Below, one piece after another: positions 42,240 to 53,078 of a stretch of DNA of 64,000 nt. The position numbers and the translations under genes are program-made. Under the pieces are notes generated by a model that was not told where the DNA came from, searched no databases, and saw only the letters and a program-made list of their open reading frames with translations. Position 1 is the stretch's first letter, and each line of letters begins with the position of its first letter. Source of the stretch: Clostridiaceae bacterium (GTDB lineage: Bacteria > Bacillota > Clostridia > Peptostreptococcales > Natronincolaceae); assembly GCA_018432235.1 (NCBI GenBank), contig JAHDLO010000010.1, forward strand, positions 1-64,000. The letters are read 5' to 3'.

Positions 42240-42689
42240 TTAAGCGAAAATATACTTAAATAACAAGTACAGACCCAAAATTGAAAAAAGTATGATTGTC
42301 CCTATAGCCCTGCCCATGAAAAATTTTCTCAACCCTTCATCTCCTTTACTATCCCTTTTAAACACCAATGCCCCCACCACCAATATACTTCCAATAGCTA
42401 TTAACATCGGCAAAAAATTTGAGGAGGAATTTTTATTCAACGACATTCCTAGTAAAGCTCCTGCAGATAATATCAAAGCACTAATTATGAAAAGATGCTT
42501 TTTAATCTTGTATAATACCTTTTTATCATTACTGGGTCTGCTCCCTCCACCTGTATAATCCTCCAGCTCTTTGCTGCATTCTTCACAGTCCTTTACGTGG
42601 GCCATAACCAGCTCTACGCTTTCTACGCTGGCAACATTATCCTTTACTAAGGGAATTAAATCTAAAATCACATTGCAGCTTTCCTTCAT
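42240..42689 (-). CDS. Anti-sigma factor with zinc-finger (ZAS) domain
   Basis: A 149-residue protein with an N-terminal ZAS motif (HVKDCEECSKEL) and three C-terminal membrane helices. Its ATG overlaps the sigma factor stop (ATGA), so the two are made together. It should hold the sigma factor at the membrane until an envelope signal arrives. Confidence 0.82.
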   Translation of the reverse strand: MKESCNVILDLIPLVKDNVASVESVELVMAHVKDCEECSKELEDYTGGGSRPSNDKKVLYKIKKHLFIISALILSAGALLGMSLNKNSSSNFLPMLIAIGSILVVGALVFKRDSKGDEGLRKFFMGRAIGTIILFSILGLYLLFKYIFA

Positions 42690-43174
42690 ATCAAGCCCTC
42701 CTTCTTCAAAATAGTCTTAAGCCATTTTTTTGCTCTAAAGTCTATGACTCTTGCTGAGTTTTCGGTTATGCCCAGTCTTTCAGATATTTCATGGTAGCTT
42801 ATCCCATTAATCCTCATATCTACGATTGCTTGTGTCCTAAAATCCTTCGTGCCTAGCAGCGTCTTTATTCTATTTGAAATTTCCTTTGTAATGCATTGGT
42901 CTATAATGCTGTCAGCTACATAAATATCCAGCATATCATTGTACGCTATGGATTTTCTTTCTCTTCTTAAGTGCTGAAGCCACAGATGTCGAGCAATGCT
43001 GAAGAACCATGTTTTTATCGATGCCTCTCCTCTAAAGCCCGATAATGAATAAATGGCCTTTATAAAGGTTTCAGATAGGAGGTCCTCTGAAAGAATAGGA
43101 TCATGGCTGATGCTTAACAAATAATTATAGATATCCTGCTTATATAAATGGTATAGCGCTTCAATTTCCCTCAC
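42686..43174 (-). CDS. ECF-type RNA polymerase sigma factor
   Basis: The 162-residue protein has sigma region 2 (LSISHDPILSEDLLSETFIKA) and region 4 (RINGISYHEISERLGITENSA) and no other domains. The GTG start follows GGGAGGAAGATGA. It pairs with the anti-sigma gene downstream. Target promoters were not identified. Confidence 0.88.
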   Translation of the reverse strand: MREIEALYHLYKQDIYNYLLSISHDPILSEDLLSETFIKAIYSLSGFRGEASIKTWFFSIARHLWLQHLRRERKSIAYNDMLDIYVADSIIDQCITKEISNRIKTLLGTKDFRTQAIVDMRINGISYHEISERLGITENSARVIDFRAKKWLKTILKKEGLI

Positions 43175-43351
43175 TCATCTTCCTCCCTTCATAAATTAGT
43201 CCCATTGGATTAAGAAATATTACAATAAACTTTCATTAACTTAAAAACAATAAAAGAGACAATGGCATCAAATTAAACCATTGTCTTTATATTATCTATT
43301 ATATATTAAACTATCCAGTTTTTAGCATCGTATTAAGCCCCAGCTTCATAA

Positions 43352-45049
43352 TTAGTCCACCAGCTTAAACTTCTCGATAAAACTATTTAAGTCCTGCGCC
43401 AGCTGAGCAAGATCCTCACTTGCAGATGCGATTTCTTCCATAGAGGCTGTCTGTTGCTGTGTTGCTGCAGAGATGCTTTGAATCTCAACATTAATGTTCT
43501 TGGTCATAAGCTCTAGACTTTCTGTTGATTTTGATACTGTTACGCTATTGTCCGTAACCCGATGACTTGTATCAGCAATTTCTGTTATTTGTCCGCTAAC
43601 CTGATGTATTAAAGCGGATATATCCTCGAAAATCCTTTTAGAGCTGTTTGCAACATCTATGCCGCCATCAACTCTTTCGATATTCTCAGACATTGCTCTA
43701 TTCGTTGAAACGATATTGCCATTATTTTCGTCAATTAAATGATTAATTTCCTGAGTTGCTTTTTGAGAAGCCTCCGCCAGCTTCCGCACCTCCTCAGCCA
43801 CAACTGCAAAGCCCTTACCTTGTTCTCCTGCTCTAGCAGCCTCTATGGCTGCATTTAAAGCCAACAGATTGGTTTGTTCTGCAATATCCCTTATTACCTT
43901 AGTAATTTCATTCATTTTGTTTGAGCTATAGGTAATAGCTTCTAAGGATGATCGAACCTTTTTCGTACTATCACTGATATAGTGCATTTGATTTAACACC
44001 TTATCTATCGCAGCTTTTCCTGTATTCGTCTGAGATGAAACCTCACGGCTTAAGTTGTTAATTTCTATAGTACTGCTGGAAACGCCCTCAATCATCGCCG
44101 TAATTTGCCCTATATTGGCGCTTGTCTTTGCTACCTCCTCCAACTGCTGCATTGAACCATCTGCAAGAGTTGTTGAAGATGCTGCAATGTGCTCTGATGC
44201 CATTGCTGATTGCTGTGAAATAGCTGTCAGCTCCTGTGAGGATGCCGCCACCTGCTCTGCTGACTCCATTACATTCTGAAGAAAACTGCGGAGGTTATCG
44301 ATAAGACACTGAAATGCATTTGCCAAAGCACCTATCTCATCTTTACGATCCAGATAGCTATCCTGAACATTTTTACTAATATCCAAACCGCCTATAAGCT
44401 CTGCATATTTCGATATCGCCGTCACTGGTTTTGCAATTGTATTCCCTAATAAAACAGCTATGCCTCCTGCCACTACAATAGTGGCCAAAATTACGACAGC
44501 CAGCTTTAATATGGCATTCATAACTAAAGCATCAACAAAGGCCTTTGATACGCCTACATAAAACATACCTACAACTTTGTTATTCTTATCCTTGATGGGC
44601 ATATAGGCAGTTTGTGTCCTCTCACCTGCCACCATAGCCTCACCTATGTAAATATTACCATTTTCCAAAACATTCTTTATGATATAATCCGAGGCCTGTG
44701 TGCCAACGGCTCGCTTTCCCTCCAGCATTACATTTGTTGAAACTCTGGTATCCTTTAGAAAAATAGTGACAGTATTATTGGTAAGGCTACCTAATGAATC
44801 AACAATTTCTGTGTTATCATTAATTCTGAAGGTGCCTTTATAAAGTATGTCTCCATCTATATTCCAATCCCCAGGGTATTTCAGCTCAATTATCTCCATT
44901 GCTGTATTTAAATCACCTCTAGCCTTTTCCTCCACAGCACTTGTTATCGCTTCCTTTATGTCCATTATAGAGAATATGCCTATGGTGCTTGATACTAATA
45001 GAATAATTGCAGTTATGCTGATAATTATTTTGTGCTTAATGCTCTTCAT
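43352..45049 (-). CDS. Methyl-accepting chemotaxis protein with Cache domain
   Basis: A 565-residue receptor (ATG at 45049 after AAGGAGGCTTTAT). Membrane helix 1 (about 8-28), an extracellular single-Cache domain (about 30-180), membrane helix 2, HAMP, and the signalling domain with the hairpin tip [20 protein letters not shown]. The Cache domain would sense a small ligand. No che genes are near. Confidence 0.9.
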   Translation of the reverse strand: MKSIKHKIIISITAIILLVSSTIGIFSIMDIKEAITSAVEEKARGDLNTAMEIIELKYPGDWNIDGDILYKGTFRINDNTEIVDSLGSLTNNTVTIFLKDTRVSTNVMLEGKRAVGTQASDYIIKNVLENGNIYIGEAMVAGERTQTAYMPIKDKNNKVVGMFYVGVSKAFVDALVMNAILKLAVVILATIVVAGGIAVLLGNTIAKPVTAISKYAELIGGLDISKNVQDSYLDRKDEIGALANAFQCLIDNLRSFLQNVMESAEQVAASSQELTAISQQSAMASEHIAASSTTLADGSMQQLEEVAKTSANIGQITAMIEGVSSSTIEINNLSREVSSQTNTGKAAIDKVLNQMHYISDSTKKVRSSLEAITYSSNKMNEITKVIRDIAEQTNLLALNAAIEAARAGEQGKGFAVVAEEVRKLAEASQKATQEINHLIDENNGNIVSTNRAMSENIERVDGGIDVANSSKRIFEDISALIHQVSGQITEIADTSHRVTDNSVTVSKSTESLELMTKNINVEIQSISAATQQQTASMEEIASASEDLAQLAQDLNSFIEKFKLVD

Positions 45050-45382
45050 ATAAAGCCTCCTTGTCACTTTTATTATGTATGTCTCAAATGAATACCCCTT
45101 CAGATTTTATTTAAACATCCGACGATCCTTGTCAATATTTGTCGATATTTGTATTAATAATAAATTATATTTATATATATGTAAATATACTATTATATGG
45201 TAAATATAAGTAATGATTATATTGCAAAATATACAGCACCTCTCCTATATTTATTTAGTGCCATTTTATAATTTTACTCAATAAAAAACTCCCCCCATAT
45301 CTTCAGTTAAACATATTTACCTAACTGCCAGTATTTGAGGAGAGCTTATCACGTCACAGTGTATTTAATTAACTATCATAAA

Positions 45383-46756
45383 TTAACCGAAGAAGGTATT
45401 GAGTATTAATAGTCCAACAAGGCCTACCGCCCAAGCTATGGTGGTAGTGACAGACCATACTCTTATTTGCTCCTTAACATTTTTGATCCCCAGCATTCTA
45501 TTTACTACCCAGAAGTAGCTGTCATTGAAGTATGAGAATATTAAGGAGCCTGTACAAGCTGCTAAAGCTGCAAAGACCGGATTTACCTCCAGACCCACCA
45601 TCATAGGCGCCGTAATAGATGCAGCTGTAACCATGGCTACTGTCCCGCTGCCCTGTATCAGACGCACCGCAGACGCCACTATAAATGGAATCAGTATAAC
45701 CGGTAAGGCTGTATTGGCAATTAACTCCGCCAGATAATTTCCTGTACCGCTGTCTCTTAATACGGTTCCCAGCGCACCACCACCGCCGGTTACAAGGATT
45801 ATTATGCCCGCTGAACGAATTCCCTGCTCCATCTTTTCAATGGTTTCTTCCCTTGTATCCTTCTTAGTTAACCCTAAAATTGCTATAATCAGACCGATTC
45901 CTACAGCTATAACCGGTGTACCCAGGAAGGTAACTGCTGAAGCCAGACTACCCTGAAGCTTTAAGACATTTGCTGATACAGTATTTAAAAGTATCAGTAT
46001 AACAGGAATTATAATAGGTGCGAAGGCCATAAAGGTTGAGGGCAGATTTTTGTCTGCTGCGCCATTATCTAAATTTTCATAGACCGGCACTTGATACTCA
46101 GGTCTAACCCATGTATCACCATCCCCTGGCAGCTGATAAATCTTTTTACCCAAATAACGTCCATACAGCATGCCCGATAGTGTCATTGGAATAGCCAACA
46201 CTAGGCCCCATAATAGCAGGCTGCCCACACTTACGCCGAATATGCCTGCAACACCTACAGGTCCAGGGGTTGGTGGTACTAATGAGTGGGTTACCACCAA
46301 GCCCAATGCCAAAGCAATACCCAGAGAAACCACTGACTTTTTTGTCTTTCTGGAAATGGCCTTAACTAAAGGCGATAGGATTACAAAGCCAGAGTCACAA
46401 AATATCGGTATAGATACTATAAAGCCTGTAATTGCCAATGCCAGCTCTTCTCTTTTTTTACCTAGAATCTTGATAAAGGTCAGCGCCATTCTTTCTGCGG
46501 CTCCAGAGGCTTCAAATAGCTGCCCCATCATTACCCCAAAGCCGATAATAATACCTATACTACCTAGGGTGCTACCAAATCCATTTGTAATGGAGGCCAC
46601 TACATTACTTGCCGGCATTCCCCCAACTAAGCCGGTGACAGACGCTGCAATTATTAAAGCCAAAAATGCATGAATCTTGGTTTTTAAGATTAAAATCAGC
46701 AGCAGTATGATACCCAAAGCTAAACCTAAAACCATTTGACCACCTGAAACGTTCAT
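45383..46756 (-). CDS. GntP-family sugar-acid permease
   Basis: A 457-residue transporter with about 12-14 membrane helices and the GntP-family features (LVPPTPGPVGVAGIFGV, DSGFVILSPL, GTVAMVTAASI). It takes up gluconate-like acids. It is the last gene of the DeoR-DtnK-PdxA2 cluster, so the likely substrates are four-carbon acids such as D-threonate or erythronate. The 45050-45382 gap shows only AT-rich DNA. Confidence 0.85.
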   Translation of the reverse strand: MNVSGGQMVLGLALGIILLLILILKTKIHAFLALIIAASVTGLVGGMPASNVVASITNGFGSTLGSIGIIIGFGVMMGQLFEASGAAERMALTFIKILGKKREELALAITGFIVSIPIFCDSGFVILSPLVKAISRKTKKSVVSLGIALALGLVVTHSLVPPTPGPVGVAGIFGVSVGSLLLWGLVLAIPMTLSGMLYGRYLGKKIYQLPGDGDTWVRPEYQVPVYENLDNGAADKNLPSTFMAFAPIIIPVILILLNTVSANVLKLQGSLASAVTFLGTPVIAVGIGLIIAILGLTKKDTREETIEKMEQGIRSAGIIILVTGGGGALGTVLRDSGTGNYLAELIANTALPVILIPFIVASAVRLIQGSGTVAMVTAASITAPMMVGLEVNPVFAALAACTGSLIFSYFNDSYFWVVNRMLGIKNVKEQIRVWSVTTTIAWAVGLVGLLILNTFFG

Positions 46757-46875
46757 TTTTAATACTTCCCCCTTATAATTTTTATTGTTATTTAATTGTC
46801 AAAACGTTTTCATTTTCCTTCTAATAGAACACCTAATGCAATAAGCTTTAGGCTTCTATTATACGTTGAAAGCAT

Positions 46876-47874
46876 CTATCTTTTAAAATTGGGACCGTAT
46901 TTTGCCGCCACCTTTATTGCCTCAATCATACTGACCGCACTGGCTTTTCCTGTGCCGGCAATGTCAAAGGCTGTACCATGATCTACTGAGGTTCTGAGGA
47001 ATGGCATATTGTTGGTTAATGAGATTGTTCTTTCAAAATCCACCATTTTCGTAGCGATATGTCCCTGGTCATGGTAAAGGGATAATATGGCGTCAAATTT
47101 GCCCTTTAAACCAAAATGGAAAACTGAATCAGCCGGTACCGGCCCAACAACATCAATACCCTTTTCACGTGCCGCCGCTATGGCTGGAAGGATTTCATCC
47201 ACTTCCTCTCTGCCAAACAAGCCATTTTCACCGCTATGGGGGTTTAATCCTGCAACAGCCAGCTTTGCATTTAAAATTCCCAATCTTTCAAGGGCTTTAT
47301 ATGATCTTTCTATATAGTCAAGCACCCTTTCCTTTTTTACCAGATCGCATGCCTGACTTAAGGATACATGGCGGGATAAGAAAAATACCCTCAGATTATC
47401 CACCTCAAATTCTGTTAAGGGATCAGCTGTATTGGTAAGATCTGCCAAAATTTCTGTATGCCCTATATACTCAATATTTGCCGCCTTTAAGGCTTCCTTG
47501 TTAATAGGTGTAGTGGCTAAAACATCTATCTCGCCCTTCATGGCTAATTCAACGGCCCTTTTAATATAATCAAAGGCGGCCTGCCCTGCCATAGCTTGAA
47601 CCTTTCCATACTGAAGCTGCTCAATTGCCACATTCTGCATATCTATTAGATTTAAAACACCCTCTCTGAAATCACCCTCTGAAACCTCGTTAACTATCTT
47701 GATTGTCAGCTCAACATCAGAGATTTTCATGGCCTGAATTAACGTCGCTTTGTCTCCGATTACTACTGCTTTACATAGCTGATGTATATATGCCTCCTTC
47801 AAGGCCTTAACTACAATCTCAGGACCGATTCCTGCAGGATCTCCCATTGGTATTCCTATAATTGGTCTTTTCAT
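46876..47874 (-). CDS. pdxA2: PdxA-family dehydrogenase (PdxA2-like)
   Basis: A 332-residue protein with PdxA signature segments ([51 protein letters not shown]). In operons with a DUF1537 kinase and GntP transporter, PdxA2 oxidises and decarboxylates 4-phospho-threonate or -erythronate to dihydroxyacetone phosphate, rather than making vitamin B6. Start after GGGAGTAATACGTT. Confidence 0.88.
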   Translation of the reverse strand: MKRPIIGIPMGDPAGIGPEIVVKALKEAYIHQLCKAVVIGDKATLIQAMKISDVELTIKIVNEVSEGDFREGVLNLIDMQNVAIEQLQYGKVQAMAGQAAFDYIKRAVELAMKGEIDVLATTPINKEALKAANIEYIGHTEILADLTNTADPLTEFEVDNLRVFFLSRHVSLSQACDLVKKERVLDYIERSYKALERLGILNAKLAVAGLNPHSGENGLFGREEVDEILPAIAAAREKGIDVVGPVPADSVFHFGLKGKFDAILSLYHDQGHIATKMVDFERTISLTNNMPFLRTSVDHGTAFDIAGTGKASAVSMIEAIKVAAKYGPNFKR

Positions 47875-47904
47875 AACGTATTACTCCCTTCTGTCTTTTT
47901 TATG

Positions 47905-49209
47905 TTAATAGTATTCATTAGAAATTTTGGTCAGCAGATACTCTATACAATCCACCATTGCCCTATCATTGCCAACTAAGCCCCCCTTTGTAATGATTGG
48001 GGTACTGCTATATTCGCCGTTGATTATTCTGCCATAGGCTGCAAGGGGCAAGACCTCATCCTTAACCTCTATGCCGGATGAGTGAATCTCCCTACAAACC
48101 TCCACGGTGACGTCTCCACCGCTGGTGTATAGACCACCAATAGAGCCCTTACTCATTTCCATCATTTTTGCTGTGATTTTACCTAAACCATTAGCAATCC
48201 GATTAGCAGCCTCCTCCTCGGTAATTGAAAATGCAGTACTGACCGCTTTAAGATTTAGAACTTTGCTGCCATTTGTGGTGGTCCCCAGAACCTCATAGCC
48301 TTCTATTGCCCCCTGCAGCTCATCGACAGCTCTATTGATCTCTGAATCTATTTGCTTAGGATCAAGCAGCCTTTCAGGATTTACCTTTACAATAAAGGGA
48401 TTATGCTTCAGCTTCAATTCCTCCAGCTGCCTACTGGTTTGCTGAGTAACACTGCCTACTGCAAAGAAGACCTTTTTACCAGTGTGAATATTTACATCCT
48501 CTCCCACCAGCTGCTTTGCCAGCTTTGCCGTGAAGGGGCCTGGGTCCACTGCAACAACCTGCGCTTTAGTGGCAGCTGTAGCCCTGGCAATTGTTTCTAT
48601 TTCTTCATCTGTAGTGGCATCTATAATAATGATTCTGGCACCCTTGTTCTTTTCTGCCAGGATCAACGCCTCAAGTGCTTTATCACCCTTTAGCACCGCC
48701 TTAAGTGCTATAAAACCAACCTCATATTTTGTCTGTGCCTTTATAAGCTCTATGATGCATGAGGTATTTACAGGGGTTTTAGGGTCTTTGGCAACGTCTG
48801 TCTTTTCCAATGGTATCGAATTTACCATTAAATAACCCCCCACGGAAATTCTGCCTGAGGTGGGATAAGAGGCAACGACAATCGCAATTTCCTCACCAGA
48901 TAGTGTATCTAAAACAGCATCTATCTCGGCTCCAATATTTCCTCTGAGGGTAGTGTCTATTCTTTTGCTGAAGAGCTTTGTTTCACTACTTTTAAAATGC
49001 TGTACCGTAGCCGCAACTATCCCATAGGCCTCTTCCCTTAGCATCCCTCTGCTATTTGTACTTATTGAAACGACGTCGAAGTTCTTTATATCATCATTTA
49101 AGCCCTGCAAATGTAGATATGTTGCTGCCTGAAAGCCTTTTCTGGCCAGCAATACTCCGGTGGCATTGGCTCCCGTCAAATCATCTGCGATTACAACGAC
49201 CTTTGGCAT
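47905..49209 (-). CDS. dtnK: Four-carbon acid sugar kinase (DtnK/OtnK-like)
   Basis: A 434-residue DUF1537 kinase, from the ATG at 49209 (GGAG six bases upstream). The N-terminal VVIADDLTGANATG and C-terminal GGDVTVEVCREI/LYTSGGD motifs match the family. It phosphorylates a 3- or 4-hydroxy four-carbon acid (threonate, erythronate), feeding the PdxA2 step encoded next. It lies 29 bp after the DeoR regulator. Confidence 0.85.
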   Translation of the reverse strand: MPKVVVIADDLTGANATGVLLARKGFQAATYLHLQGLNDDIKNFDVVSISTNSRGMLREEAYGIVAATVQHFKSSETKLFSKRIDTTLRGNIGAEIDAVLDTLSGEEIAIVVASYPTSGRISVGGYLMVNSIPLEKTDVAKDPKTPVNTSCIIELIKAQTKYEVGFIALKAVLKGDKALEALILAEKNKGARIIIIDATTDEEIETIARATAATKAQVVAVDPGPFTAKLAKQLVGEDVNIHTGKKVFFAVGSVTQQTSRQLEELKLKHNPFIVKVNPERLLDPKQIDSEINRAVDELQGAIEGYEVLGTTTNGSKVLNLKAVSTAFSITEEEAANRIANGLGKITAKMMEMSKGSIGGLYTSGGDVTVEVCREIHSSGIEVKDEVLPLAAYGRIINGEYSSTPIITKGGLVGNDRAMVDCIEYLLTKISNEYY

Positions 49210-49238
49210 TCTTTTCTCCTCCATTTTGCTGCATCAGA

Positions 49239-50000
49239 TTAGATTAAATCCAAGCATAGATTTTTTTCCTTCAATAAATCAATGATGTCACCCTTCAACT
49301 CAGAATCTGATATTATCAGGTCAAGGCTGTCTATTGAACAGACCTTTGCAAAGCTTTTTCTTCCAAATTTCGAGCTATCAGTAACCAGCACCCGTTTATC
49401 TGCTGCTTTAAGCATCGTCTGCTTGAGCTTTGCCTTTTCGATATTCGGAGTTGTGATGCCATACTCAATGTCTACGGCACTGGCTCCAATAAAAATAATA
49501 TCAGCAAATATGTCCTGAAAGAATTCCTTTGCATAGGAGCCCATCAATGTTCCGGTGTTCCTTTGAATTACCCCACCACAGCAATAAACCTTAATATTCT
49601 CGTAGGGATATAGGAAGGCAGCGATCATAACATCGTTTGTAATCACCTTTATATCCTTTATAGTCACCAGTTGCTTTGCGATTTCCATGTTGGTTGTTCC
49701 TGAATCCAGTATTATTGTATAGCCCTCCTCCACTAGAGAGGCGGCATAATTGGCAATTTTAATTTTGGCCTCTATATTTGAAGTTGCCTTTTCCTTGTAG
49801 GGCACCTCTTTTATCAGCTGTTCCTTTAAAACAGCCCCGCCATATGTTCTGGTAACAAAGCCCTCCTCCTCCAGTATTTGAAGATCCCTTCTAATTGTCA
49901 TGGTGGAAACCTGTAGCTTTTCTGCTAACTCCTCCACCACCACCCTACCGTGCTCCTTTAGATAGTTGGTAATTTCTATTCTTCTTTCAACCGGCAGCAT
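49239..50000 (-). CDS. DeoR-family regulator of the acid-sugar operon
   Basis: A 253-residue regulator with an N-terminal DeoR winged helix (RRIEITNYLKEHGRVVVEEL, VSTMTIRRDLQ) and the sugar-phosphate-sensing DeoRC domain (ILDSGTTNMEIAKQL). It heads the dtnK-pdxA2-gntP operon. The inverted repeats at 50042-50076 directly upstream are the likely operator. Confidence 0.9.
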   Translation of the reverse strand: MLPVERRIEITNYLKEHGRVVVEELAEKLQVSTMTIRRDLQILEEEGFVTRTYGGAVLKEQLIKEVPYKEKATSNIEAKIKIANYAASLVEEGYTIILDSGTTNMEIAKQLVTIKDIKVITNDVMIAAFLYPYENIKVYCCGGVIQRNTGTLMGSYAKEFFQDIFADIIFIGASAVDIEYGITTPNIEKAKLKQTMLKAADKRVLVTDSSKFGRKSFAKVCSIDSLDLIISDSELKGDIIDLLKEKNLCLDLI

Positions 50001-50041
50001 AATATCATACTCCTTTGTTTATAGTTAACATTTTATATAAC

Positions 50042-50076
50042 ATTATTGTTCGTTTGTGTTTATTATAAACAATAAT
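50042..50076. promoter_or_regulatory. Operator candidate for the DeoR regulator
   Basis: ATTATTGTT (50042) and AACAATAAT (50068) are inverted copies. TGTTTATTATAAACA (50057-50071) is a palindrome inside. Both lie 40-75 bp ahead of the DeoR start. Confidence 0.6.
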
Positions 50077-50277
50077 GAACACGTTTTCAATCCCATTTTT
50101 TAAAATTTTCGATAATTTAACTGTTATTTTATTAACGATATGATTTCCAATCTTTAGCTATAGCCTCTAGCAAACGAGACCGTTGTATATCATCATGACG
50201 GGCTTATATCCTTTAGTTTATACAAAGCTAAAATATTATCCTCCCCGGTGTCTAGGCAATACATAAAAAAATTAAAC

Positions 50278-50368
50278 AAATTAGCCCGTAGAGTACTAAT
50301 CAGGAGACCTTTGCCTTTATATAAGCATCCTGCTCATCTTTATTGTACAAATTTCCGATAGTATATTA
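50278..50368 (+). repeat. Dispersed repeat, copy B
   Basis: Begins AAATTAGCCCGTAGAGTAC and continues CAGGAGACC...CTTTATATAAGC. It matches the right-end copy closely and copy A more loosely. No gene is seen in the rest of 50001-50508. Confidence 0.65.
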
Positions 50369-50445
50369 TTTCCCTGTCATGGCTTTTAAAAAAGCGTCTA
50401 TACACCAAAGGTGTTTGATTACGGTTTTTAATTGAACTTTATACA

Positions 50446-50482
50446 CAAAAAAAATCAGATGAACACTTCACCTGATTTTCTT
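50446..50482 (-). terminator. Terminator of the modABC operon
   Basis: On the minus strand AAAATCAG and CTGATTTT pair around a loop and are followed by a run of Ts. It lies 27 bp beyond the modC stop codon. Confidence 0.8.
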
Positions 50483-50508
50483 TAACCGTCATTAGCTCTA
50501 TCCTATAA

Positions 50509-51561
50509 TTAAATTGTAAAAATATATTTAGGCGGCAAGAAAATCTCAATAATTTCCTGCCCTGCCTCAAATAATTCTGCCCATTGCTCTTTTGTCATTT
50601 CCCACTCTATTAATTTCACATCTGCTGAAGCACCCAAGGGCTTTAAATAGGCCGTCCCACCTCTAGGATTTTCAATATATGAAGCAATGGTACACTGCAA
50701 AACATTAAAATCAAAGCCTTTGTTGGGTTGGATGTCGTAGGACCTAATACCAATGTAGGAGGCTTTTCCTTGTTTTTCTTCTGTTTTAATAATTATTCCC
50801 CAATCCAGTGATTTAAGATCTCCGTTATTATCCTGCTCTACCCTAAAAATGTTTCTGCACCCCATCAATTGGGCTGCAGCTATAGTCGGAGGTGCTGAAA
50901 ATATCTGCTGTTTTGAACCGTTAGCTACAATAGCCCCTTGGTCCAGTATAATGACATCATCACAAACATGGTACACCTCATCCATGTTATGTGAGACAAA
51001 TAGAGTTACACCATTGAATTCAGAAATGGTATCCATTAGTTGCCTTTCCATTTGGCTACGGAGATGATTATCTAGCGCCGAAAAGGGCTCATCTAAAAGC
51101 AGCACCTCAGGCTCCACTGCTAAGGCTCTTGCTAAAGCAACCCTCTGCTGCTGCCCGCCGGAAAGCTGTGAAGGTAAATGTCCCTCTAGTCCCTTAAGCT
51201 GCATCATAGCTATTTTCTCTGTAACCACAGCTGTCTTTTCCTGCTTTGACAGTCTCGATAGAGCAAAGCTGATGTTTTCCTCAACTGTCATGTGCGGAAA
51301 AAGGGCATAATTTTGGAATAAAAAGCCTACCCTTCTCTGACGACTAGGGAGATTTATGCCCATTTTAGAATCAAAAAGTACACGATCATTCAGCACAATC
51401 CTGCCACTATCGGGCTTTTCAAGCCCTGCAATACAGCGAAGTGTCATGCTTTTCCCGGAGCCAGAAGCCCCCAACAAGCCCAGTATGTTTTGCTGAGCCT
51501 TGAAGTCCACATTCAAATTAAAGCCCCCAAGGCTTTTCTCTATTTTAACAATCAGTTCCAT
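50509..51561 (-). CDS. modC: Molybdate ABC transporter ATP-binding protein
   Basis: A 350-residue ABC ATPase with Walker A GASGSGKS, signature LSGGQQQRVALARAL and Walker B LLLDEPFSALD, then a C-terminal TOBE-like oxyanion-binding domain (about 285-345). It energises molybdate (or tungstate) uptake with ModB and ModA, whose genes precede it. Confidence 0.92.
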   Translation of the reverse strand: MELIVKIEKSLGGFNLNVDFKAQQNILGLLGASGSGKSMTLRCIAGLEKPDSGRIVLNDRVLFDSKMGINLPSRQRRVGFLFQNYALFPHMTVEENISFALSRLSKQEKTAVVTEKIAMMQLKGLEGHLPSQLSGGQQQRVALARALAVEPEVLLLDEPFSALDNHLRSQMERQLMDTISEFNGVTLFVSHNMDEVYHVCDDVIILDQGAIVANGSKQQIFSAPPTIAAAQLMGCRNIFRVEQDNNGDLKSLDWGIIIKTEEKQGKASYIGIRSYDIQPNKGFDFNVLQCTIASYIENPRGGTAYLKPLGASADVKLIEWEMTKEQWAELFEAGQEIIEIFLPPKYIFTI

Positions 51562-51573
51562 AGGTCTTCCTCT

Positions 51574-52251
51574 TTACCCTCTATAATATTTCTGCTGCTT
51601 GTCCAGCCACAGGTTCATGGTTAAAATTACAGAAAAAGACAAAACAGACACCAGTACTACCCAAATCATGGCCTTAGACATATTACCACCTTGAGCCGCA
51701 AAATATATTGCCAAGGGAATTGTTTGCGTTTTTCCAGGAATATTTCCCGCCAGCATCAGGGTTGCACCAAATTCCCCCAGTGCTCTGGTGAAGGCAAGTA
51801 TAGTGCCTGCTGCGATACCTGGCCAGGCCAGGGGTACCTGAATCCGCCAAAATATCTTCCATTCTGAGCTACCTAGAGTTCTGGCAGCATTCAATAGATT
51901 TGGGTCAATTTGCTCAAAGGCTCCTCTTGCGGTCTTATACATTAAGGGCAGGGCTACGATTGTGGCAGTAATAACCGTTGCACTCCAGCTAAATATGATA
52001 TTTGTCCCCAGCCTTAACAACAGCTTACCGATGGGGCCATTTCGTCCCAAAAGCAATAGAAGAAAAAAGCCTATTACCGTTGGCGGTAAAACCATTGGCA
52101 GCGTCAGTATACCATCCAGCAGGCCCTTCAGCCTCCCCTTATACTGGAGCATTCCCCTGGCAATTGCTAAGCCTGCAAAAAAGGTTATCGCAGTCGCTAG
52201 CCCTGCTGTTTTAAGAGATATCCATAGGGGTGACATATCAATCATCATCAT
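51574..52251 (-). CDS. modB: Molybdate ABC transporter permease
   Basis: A 225-residue permease with five or so membrane helices and the cytoplasmic EAA-like loop ALGEFGATLMLAGNIPGKTQT characteristic of ModB/CysT permeases. Start after ACGGAGGCGCAA; 12 bp before modC. Confidence 0.92.
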   Translation of the reverse strand: MMMIDMSPLWISLKTAGLATAITFFAGLAIARGMLQYKGRLKGLLDGILTLPMVLPPTVIGFFLLLLLGRNGPIGKLLLRLGTNIIFSWSATVITATIVALPLMYKTARGAFEQIDPNLLNAARTLGSSEWKIFWRIQVPLAWPGIAAGTILAFTRALGEFGATLMLAGNIPGKTQTIPLAIYFAAQGGNMSKAMIWVVLVSVLSFSVILTMNLWLDKQQKYYRG

Positions 52252-52277
52252 TTGCGCCTCCGTTTAGTTAATATCCA

Positions 52278-53078
52278 TTATTCATTAATAGCAAAGCCAT
52301 ATTTCTCAAATATTTTCTGAACCTCAGGGGTTTTAAAAAAGGCTACAAAGGCTTTAGCTGCCTCCACCTCTTTGCTATCCTTGATTACAGCCACGGGATA
52401 AAGTATAGCCTTATGGCTTCCTTCAGGTGCACTTGAAGCGATCCTTACCTTTGAGGATATTTGGGCATCGGTCCTATAAACAATACCAGCATCTACCTCT
52501 CCCTGCTCTACCCAGGTTAAAACCTCACGAACATCCCTTGCAAATACAGCCTTAGCCTCTACAACTTCCCACAGCTTTATATTTGTCAAAACCTCCTGAG
52601 CATATTGTCCGGCAGGAACACTACCAGGATCACCTATTGCTATCCGCTCCACCTCAGCGTCACCCAGTGCTTCAAATTTCAAATCTCTCGAAGCATTTTC
52701 AGGCACAGCCAGCACAATTTTATTTTCTAAAAGCTTTTCATAGGTACCTTCAAGCAATAAGCCCTTTTCCTCCAAAGCATCCATCTGCCTTGTGGCTGCC
52801 GAAAAAAATATGTCCACCGGAGCCCCCTGCTCTATTTGCTGCTGTAGTGTGCCTGAGCTGGCGAAGTTATATGTAATTTTTACATTTTCCGCCTCCTGTT
52901 GATACAATCCTTTGATTTCTTCAAGCGCATCTGCGAGACTGGCGGCAGCAGATACTGTTAATTCAATGGTTTTTGCTGATCCCTTACCTTGAGATGAGTT
53001 GGTGTTGGTACAGCCAAGGCTGATCACCATAAGCACAAGGGCTAAAATAATAACTGATATCCCTTTAAATTTTATCAT
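52278..53078 (-). CDS. modA: Molybdate-binding lipoprotein
   Basis: A 266-residue substrate-binding protein with a lipoprotein signal (lipobox SLGC at about residue 23) and the ModA pattern VSAAASLADALEEIK and NFASSGTLQQQIEQGAPVDI. It captures molybdate for ModBC. Start after AGGGAGGTTTTT. The 53079-53628 region ahead is long but no known molybdenum-cofactor riboswitch or ModE box was recognised. Confidence 0.92.
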   Translation of the reverse strand: MIKFKGISVIILALVLMVISLGCTNTNSSQGKGSAKTIELTVSAAASLADALEEIKGLYQQEAENVKITYNFASSGTLQQQIEQGAPVDIFFSAATRQMDALEEKGLLLEGTYEKLLENKIVLAVPENASRDLKFEALGDAEVERIAIGDPGSVPAGQYAQEVLTNIKLWEVVEAKAVFARDVREVLTWVEQGEVDAGIVYRTDAQISSKVRIASSAPEGSHKAILYPVAVIKDSKEVEAAKAFVAFFKTPEVQKIFEKYGFAINE

